From the NCBI GenBank assembly GCA_903932865.1, contig CAIZHQ010000016.1, forward strand, positions 62,001 through 126,000: DNA of 64,000 bases, written 5' to 3'. This stretch comes from an uncultured Burkholderiales bacterium (lineage in GTDB: Bacteria; Pseudomonadota; Gammaproteobacteria; Burkholderiales; Burkholderiaceae_C). Below the pieces are notes generated by a model, which was given only the letters and a program-made list of their open reading frames with translations, searched no databases and had not been told where the DNA came from. A program made the translations under genes and the position numbers. Shown here in pieces: positions 59,473 to 64,000 of the stretch; positions within the stretch are counted from its first letter, which is position 1; every line of letters starts with the position of its first letter.

Positions 59473-60237
59473 ATGAAAAACCTCAAGAAACTCGCATTGG
59501 GCTTTGTGATGGCCCTGGGCCTCCTCTCAGGAGCCCATGCCGCTGGTGGTGGCATTGCCTGGGACAAGGCCCCTCACAAAACCAACGACTTGGCAGCTTT
59601 GCAAAACGGCGCCAAGCTGTTTGTGAACTACTGTCTCAATTGCCACTCCGCGGCTTACATGCGGTACAACCGACTCAAAGACATCGGTTTGACCGATCAG
59701 CAGATCAAGGACAACTTGATGTTTGCTACCGACCGCGTTGGTGACAACATGAAAGTGGCCGTGGACCCTGTGTTGGCCAAAGATTGGTTCGGCAAGAATC
59801 CACCCGACTTGACGTTGATGGCTCGCTCGCGTTCAGGCCCCGGTGGTTCAGGTGCAGACTACCTCTATACTTATTTGCGCACGTATTACCGTGATTCGAC
59901 GAAGCCCACAGGTTGGAACAACTTGGCCATGCCCAACGTGGGTATGCCCAACCCGCTGTGGGAATTGCAAGGCGAGCGTGAGCCCGTTTATGTGGAAAAA
60001 GAAGAGCATGGTCATAAAGTCCAAACCTTCTCTGGCTGGAAGCAAGTCAAGCCCGGTACCCTGACGCCTTTGCAATACGACCAGGCTATTGGTGACCTGG
60101 TGGGTTACATGCAGTGGATGGCCGAGCCCGCTCAAAACACCCGTGTGCGCATTGGGGTATGGGTCCTGATTTTCTTGTCCTTCTTCACCTTCATTGCCTG
60201 GCGTTTGAATGCCGCGTATTGGAAAGACATCAAGTAA
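59473..60237 (+). CDS. petC: Ubiquinol-cytochrome c reductase cytochrome c1 subunit
   Basis: Protein of 254 residues with a signal peptide (cleavage near AHAAGG), the haem c motif CLNCH near residue 56, the axial Met region in a later NLAMPNVGMPNPLWE segment, and a C-terminal membrane anchor (VLIFLSFFTFIAWRLNA). It passes electrons to soluble cytochrome c. It ends the petABC operon, and a strong terminator follows. Confidence 0.95.
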   Translation: MKNLKKLALGFVMALGLLSGAHAAGGGIAWDKAPHKTNDLAALQNGAKLFVNYCLNCHSAAYMRYNRLKDIGLTDQQIKDNLMFATDRVGDNMKVAVDPVLAKDWFGKNPPDLTLMARSRSGPGGSGADYLYTYLRTYYRDSTKPTGWNNLAMPNVGMPNPLWELQGEREPVYVEKEEHGHKVQTFSGWKQVKPGTLTPLQYDQAIGDLVGYMQWMAEPAQNTRVRIGVWVLIFLSFFTFIAWRLNAAYWKDIK

Positions 60238-60273
60238 TTGATCTTTCACCTGGCCCTACGGCCGGGTTCTTTG

Positions 60274-60307
60274 GAGTGGCAGGCCTTGAGGGCCTCCCAC
60301 TCTTTTT
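60274..60307 (+). terminator. Rho-independent terminator after petC
   Basis: Outer stem GAGTGG/CCACTC and inner stem AGGCC/GGCCT with a TTGAG loop, one C-C mismatch between, followed by TTTTT. Confidence 0.8.
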
Positions 60308-60329
60308 GATTTTTTGAGGAGCCTCCGCC

Positions 60330-60941
60330 ATGATGGTGCTTTATTCCGGAACGACTTGCCCTTTTTCACACCGCTGCCGTTTTGTGCTGTTTGAAAAGGG
60401 CATGGACTTTGAGATCCGTGACGTAGACTTGTACAACAAACAAGAAGACATCAACGTGATGAACCCTTACGGACAGGTGCCGATTCTGGTTGAACGTGAC
60501 TTGATCCTGTACGAGTCGAACATCATCAACGAGTACATCGACGAGCGCTTTCCGCATCCCCAGTTGATGCCCGGCGACCCGGTGGACCGTGCCCGGGTGC
60601 GTTTGTTCTTGCTCAACTTCGAAAAAGAACTGTTCACCCATGTGCTGACCTTGGAAAACCGTGCCCTCAAAGGCAACGACAAGGCGTTGGAAAAAGCCCG
60701 CTCGCACATCCGCGACCGCCTGACCCAGTTGGCGCCGGTGTTTCTGAAAAACAAGTTCATGCTGGGCGACAACTTCTCCATGCTGGACGTCGCCATTGCC
60801 CCTTTGCTATGGCGTTTGGACTACTACGGTATCGAACTCAGCAAGAATGCAGCCCCGTTGCTCAAGTACGCCGAGCGCATTTTTTCGCGCCCCGCCTACA
60901 TCGAAGCCCTGACGCCCTCCGAAAAGGTCATGCGCAAATAA
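60330..60941 (+). CDS. sspA: Stringent starvation protein A (glutathione S-transferase fold)
   Basis: Protein of 203 residues starting MMVLYSGTTCPFSHRCRF. The N-terminal thioredoxin-like domain (GQVPILVERDLILYESNIINEYIDE) and the C-terminal helical domain (NFSMLDVAIAPLLWRLDYY) follow the GST fold. SspA binds RNA polymerase and affects stress and virulence gene expression; it has no transferase activity in E. coli. Its partner sspB lies 43 bases downstream, the classical pair. Confidence 0.93.
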   Translation: MMVLYSGTTCPFSHRCRFVLFEKGMDFEIRDVDLYNKQEDINVMNPYGQVPILVERDLILYESNIINEYIDERFPHPQLMPGDPVDRARVRLFLLNFEKELFTHVLTLENRALKGNDKALEKARSHIRDRLTQLAPVFLKNKFMLGDNFSMLDVAIAPLLWRLDYYGIELSKNAAPLLKYAERIFSRPAYIEALTPSEKVMRK

Positions 60942-60984
60942 CACCGGGTGTTTTCGGCAGAACAATGTCGATGGAGGACAACGC

Positions 60985-61428
60985 ATGATCAGCAACACCG
61001 AACTGCCATCAACCAGGCCTTATCTGATACGCGCCTTGTATGACTGGTGTTCCGAAAACGGCTTCACACCCTATGTCGCCGTGAAAGTGGACAACTCGGT
61101 GCAGGTGCCGCGTGAATACGTGCAAGGTGGCGAGATCGTGCTGAACGTCAGCATGGACGCCACCAGTTCATTGAAGCTGGGCAACGACTTCATCGAGTTC
61201 AAAGCCCGCTTTGGTGGCAAGCCTCGTGAAATCATGGTGCCTATCCACCGGGTCATGGCCATCTATGCCCGCGAAAATGGACAGGGTATGGCTTTTCCTG
61301 TGAGCGATGAAGAAGAGCCTCCTGCCACTTTGTCCTCGGTCGAGGGTCCGTCGCTTGCAAGTACCGACAGCGAAGACAAGCCCGCAGCTCCCAGCCCTGG
61401 CAGACCCACACTCAAGCGGATCAAATAA
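60985..61428 (+). CDS. sspB: ClpXP protease specificity-enhancing factor SspB
   Basis: Protein of 147 residues. The SspB core is LIRALYDWCSENGFTPYVAV, PREYVQGGEIVLNVS and FEARFGGK-type strand (here FKARFGGKPREIMVP). The acidic, Pro-rich tail ends in PGRPTLKRIK, the short motif that docks onto ClpX. It tethers ssrA-tagged proteins to ClpXP. GGAGG lies before the ATG. Confidence 0.93.
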   Translation: MISNTELPSTRPYLIRALYDWCSENGFTPYVAVKVDNSVQVPREYVQGGEIVLNVSMDATSSLKLGNDFIEFKARFGGKPREIMVPIHRVMAIYARENGQGMAFPVSDEEEPPATLSSVEGPSLASTDSEDKPAAPSPGRPTLKRIK

Positions 61429-61482
61429 AAAATTGCAGGCTTGTGCAAAGTCAGCCCCGGAGCACGTTAAAATTCAGCCCGT

Positions 61483-61558
61483 GCCGCTTTAGCTCAGTTG
61501 GTAGAGCACCCGCCTTGTAAGCGGTAGGTCGTCAGTTCGAATCCGACAAGCGGCACCA
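61483..61558 (+). tRNA. tRNA-Thr (anticodon UGU)
   Basis: A 76-base cloverleaf with encoded CCA. Acceptor arms GCCGCTT and AAGCGGC pair over seven bases. The D-loop has AGCTCAGTTGGTAGAGC, and the T-loop has GTTCGAATC. The anticodon loop CTTGTAA carries TGT, reading ACA threonine codons. A terminator follows nine bases after the end. Confidence 0.96.
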
Positions 61559-61566
61559 AAACTTCA

Positions 61567-61596
61567 GCCCTGACCTTCAAAAGTCAGGGCTTTTTT
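61567..61596 (+). terminator. Rho-independent terminator after tRNA-Thr
   Basis: GCCCTGAC/GTCAGGGC perfect stem with a CTTCAAAA loop, followed by six T. Confidence 0.85.
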
Positions 61597-61630
61597 GTGT
61601 CGAAAATCTGCTGCTTTAATCGTTGGGGCC

Positions 61631-61933
61631 TCAGCGGCTTTGCACTTTGATGCGGATCGAAGACACACCCAAACCTTGGACGTTGAGGTGTGCTTGCAAG
61701 GCGGGGAGCAATTGACGCAGCTTGGCGGCCACGGCGTTCGAGCTCACCAGCAAACACCAAGTCCCATCCTCAATGGGGCCGGCCTGGATACCGGCTCTCA
61801 AAGGCGCAGGTAGCAAACTGCGTATGGCTTGCAGGCGTTCGGACGAATCGCGCACCCGTCCCATCAGCAGTGAAAAGGTGGGGGACTCCTGAGCAGCTTG
61901 TTGCAGGGGAATGGCTTGGTGGCGTCTTTGCAT
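61631..61933 (-). CDS. DciA-like (DUF721) protein
   Basis: Protein of 100 residues from ATG 61933 (MQRRHQAIPLQQAAQES); a longer frame begins at 62017. The DUF721 pattern shows in LQAIRSLLPAPLRAGIQAGP and LLVSSNAVAAKLRQLLPAL. DciA helps load the replicative helicase in bacteria lacking DnaC. Location next to secA, here divergent from it, is common for this family. The protein is short, so the assignment rests on pattern and context. Confidence 0.68.
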   Translation of the reverse strand: MQRRHQAIPLQQAAQESPTFSLLMGRVRDSSERLQAIRSLLPAPLRAGIQAGPIEDGTWCLLVSSNAVAAKLRQLLPALQAHLNVQGLGVSSIRIKVQSR

Positions 61934-62173
61934 GGTTTGTCTTGAAACTCGATTATCCGGCAAGGCTTGAGTGTTTGGCCAAGTGCCTTGAAAAGGCTTT
62001 CGCGCAGGGCTAATCAAGCGGCTAAAATCATCCGGTTATGCAGGTTGCTTTAGGGTGACCTGTCGGGTTGGCCAGGTGATGTGCTTGGCGATCCCGGAAT
62101 TCATGAAACTTTTAACCAGACAGGATAGACGGTCTGTTTTTCAGCCTCTGTGCTGAAAGTGGATCTAATTGAC

Positions 62174-64000
62174 ATGGCCATCCCATTCCTCACCAAGATT
62201 TTCGGCAGTCGCAACGACCGCTTGCTCAAGCAATACCGCAAAACCGTCGAGCGTATCAACGCCATGGAGGCTGGACTCGAAAGCCTGAGCGATGATGAGC
62301 TGAAGGCCAAAACGCAAAATTTCCGCGATCGTGCTGCCGCTGGTGAGAGCCTGGATGCCTTGTTACCCGAGGCTTTTGCCGTGGTGCGAGAGGGCTCCAA
62401 GCGGGTCATGAAGATGCGCCACTTCGATGTGCAGCTCGCCGGTGGCATCGCCTTGCACAACGGTAAGATTGCCGAGATGGGCACGGGCGAGGGCAAAACC
62501 CTGACCTCCACGCTGCCGGCCTACCTCAACGCCATCGCAGGCAAGGGCGTGCATGTGGTCACGGTGAACGACTACTTGGCCAGCCGTGACGCCACTTGGA
62601 TGGGCAAGCTCTACAACTTCTTGGGGCTCAAGGTGGGTATTAATTTGCCACAACTGCCGCGAGAGGATAAGCAAGCCGCTTACAACGCTGACATCACCTA
62701 CGGCACGAACAATGAATACGGTTTCGATTATTTGCGTGACAACATGGTTTACGAAGCCCATGACCGTGTGCAGCGACCGCTGAACTACGCCATCGTGGAC
62801 GAGGTTGACTCGATCTTGATCGACGAGGCCCGTACGCCCTTGATCATCAGTGGGCAGGCGGAAGACCACACGGCCACTTACTTGGCGATGAACCAGGTCG
62901 TGCCGCTGCTCACCCGCCAAGAAGGGGAGGCCGACCCTCGCACGGGCGAGGGCATCATCACACCCGGCGACTTCACGGTCGATGAAAAATCGCACCAGGT
63001 CTTCTTGACCGAAGACGGCCATGAAAAAGCCGAAGCCGTACTCGCACAAATGGGATTGATCCCAGCAGGCACGAGCCTTTACGATCCGGCCAACATCACG
63101 CTGATGCACCACTTGAGCGCTGCTTTGCGTGCCCGGCATCTCTACCACCGCGATCAGCACTATGTGGTGCAGGAAGGCGAGATCATCATCGTCGACGAAT
63201 TCACTGGCCGTCTGATGACAGGCCGCCGCTGGAGTGATGGCTTGCATCAGGCGGTGGAAGCCAAAGAGGGCGTGCAAATCCAGGCTGAAAACCAGACGCT
63301 GGCCTCCATCACCTTCCAGAACTATTTTCGCTTGTACAACAAAATCGGCGGCATGACGGGCACGGCCGATACAGAGGCTTATGAGTTCCAGGAAATCTAT
63401 GGTCTGGAGACCATGGTGATTCCACCGCACCGCAAGAGCCAACGTGAAGACCAGCTGGATCGGGTTTACAAAACCTCCCAAGAACGTTACACCGCGGCCA
63501 TTGCGGACATCCGCGAATGCTTTGAGCGAGGCCAGCCGGTGCTGGTGGGCACCACTTCGATCGAAAACTCGGAGCTGATTGCTCAACTGCTGACGCAGCA
63601 AAAGCTGCCACACCAGGTGCTCAACGCTAAACAGCATGCCCGCGAGGCGGACATCGTGGCCCAGGCCGGACGACCCGGAATGATCACGATTGCCACCAAC
63701 ATGGCCGGTCGTGGCACCGACATCGTGCTCGGCGGAAACATTGAAAAAGACGTTCAAGCCATTGAAGAAGATGCGAACCTTTCAGAGGGGATCCGCCATG
63801 AAAAAGTGACCCAGTTACGTGAGCAGTGGAAAGCCGTACATGAGCAGGTCAAGTCCTTGGGCGGATTGCGCATCATCGCCACTGAGCGACATGAGTCGCG
63901 TCGCATCGACAATCAGTTGCGCGGCCGTTCGGGCCGCCAAGGCGACCCCGGTTCTTCGCGTTTTTACCTGAGCCTGGACGACCCGTTGATGCGCATTTTT
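62174..64000 (+). CDS. secA: Preprotein translocase ATPase SecA (5' part, runs off window)
   Basis: The first 609 codons of SecA are present, from ATG 62174 to the right edge with no stop. DEAD-motor motifs are in order: [19 protein letters not shown] (Walker A), [18 protein letters not shown] (Walker B), [36 protein letters not shown] and [18 protein letters not shown]. The missing part should hold the helical wing, scaffold and zinc-binding tail. It drives Sec-dependent export. No strong ribosome-binding site is seen; a short hairpin with five T lies about 40 bases upstream. Confidence 0.97.
   Translation, partial: MAIPFLTKIFGSRNDRLLKQYRKTVERINAMEAGLESLSDDELKAKTQNFRDRAAAGESLDALLPEAFAVVREGSKRVMKMRHFDVQLAGGIALHNGKIAEMGTGEGKTLTSTLPAYLNAIAGKGVHVVTVNDYLASRDATWMGKLYNFLGLKVGINLPQLPREDKQAAYNADITYGTNNEYGFDYLRDNMVYEAHDRVQRPLNYAIVDEVDSILIDEARTPLIISGQAEDHTATYLAMNQVVPLLTRQEGEADPRTGEGIITPGDFTVDEKSHQVFLTEDGHEKAEAVLAQMGLIPAGTSLYDPANITLMHHLSAALRARHLYHRDQHYVVQEGEIIIVDEFTGRLMTGRRWSDGLHQAVEAKEGVQIQAENQTLASITFQNYFRLYNKIGGMTGTADTEAYEFQEIYGLETMVIPPHRKSQREDQLDRVYKTSQERYTAAIADIRECFERGQPVLVGTTSIENSELIAQLLTQQKLPHQVLNAKQHAREADIVAQAGRPGMITIATNMAGRGTDIVLGGNIEKDVQAIEEDANLSEGIRHEKVTQLREQWKAVHEQVKSLGGLRIIATERHESRRIDNQLRGRSGRQGDPGSSRFYLSLDDPLMRIF

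Noticed and set aside
61483..61558. tRNA-Thr as an integration site for a genomic island
   Set aside because: No integrase, no repeated 3' end of the tRNA, and housekeeping genes lie on both sides.
62117..62141. CAGAC/GTCTG hairpin with five T before secA as a SecM-like control element
   Set aside because: The stem has only five pairs with a ten-base loop, and no leader peptide with an arrest motif is visible upstream.

Overview
The window looks like a chromosomal segment of a betaproteobacterium, most likely Burkholderiales (Comamonadaceae-like, for example a Limnohabitans or Rhodoferax relative). I infer this from gene order rather than from any search: mlaFEDACB, an ABC-2 exporter, a BolA gene, murA, the his operon, hinT, tatABC, a DegS-like protease, nif3, pdxA, mscL, petABC, sspAB, tRNA-Thr, dciA and secA follow one another on a GC-rich background.

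Layout. 1-290 is the tail of an unidentified gene. 357-9457 is a sulfonate catabolism cluster. A MocR-type regulator diverges from an operon holding a TauABC-like ABC importer, a histidinol-dehydrogenase-family enzyme resembling sulfopropanediol dehydrogenase (HpsN), a DegT-type aminotransferase, an L-cysteate sulfo-lyase (CuyA-like), the remnant of a YeiH/CuyZ-type exporter, and an Asp/Glu-racemase-family protein. Together they suggest conversion of a C3 sulfonate, possibly cysteinolate, through cysteate to pyruvate, ammonium and sulfite. 9516-22558 is an acid-sugar island in two divergent operons. The left arm is a GntR regulator, a TRAP transporter, UxaA, an Ldh2-family dehydrogenase, UxuB and ManD. 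The right arm is an enolase-superfamily dehydratase, two SDR dehydrogenases and an FAH-family hydrolase, typical of non-phosphorylated deoxy-sugar-acid routes.

22698-34820 holds aroB, dgt, an MFS permease, a DUF1415 gene, a methyltransferase gene, a REP-type tyrosine transposase (RAYT) framed by inverted copies of a 25-bp near-palindrome, and gltBD for glutamate synthase. The right-hand repeat stops five bases before the probable gltB promoter. 34925-42064 is an envelope block: the Mla phospholipid transport system, an ABC-2 exporter, a BolA-family gene and murA.

42061-51228 is the histidine operon (hisGDCBHA, a mutarotase gene, hisF, then hisIE). Between hisF and hisI lies an accessory insertion: a truncated integron-type integrase fragment that abuts the hisF stop codon, then fosX (fosfomycin epoxide hydrolase), a DUF1272 gene and a GNAT acetyltransferase gene. 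51231-64000 is housekeeping: a small membrane protein, hinT, tatABC, an HtrA/DegS protease, nif3, pdxA, mscL, the cytochrome bc1 genes petABC, sspA, sspB, tRNA-Thr(UGU), a DciA-like gene and the first 609 codons of secA, which runs off the right edge.

Most promising leads: the sulfonate cluster with its operator-like repeats and decayed exporter; the integrase relic and fosX cargo splitting the his operon; and the RAYT/repeat unit placed against the glutamate synthase promoter. No CRISPR array, rRNA operon or prophage was seen.
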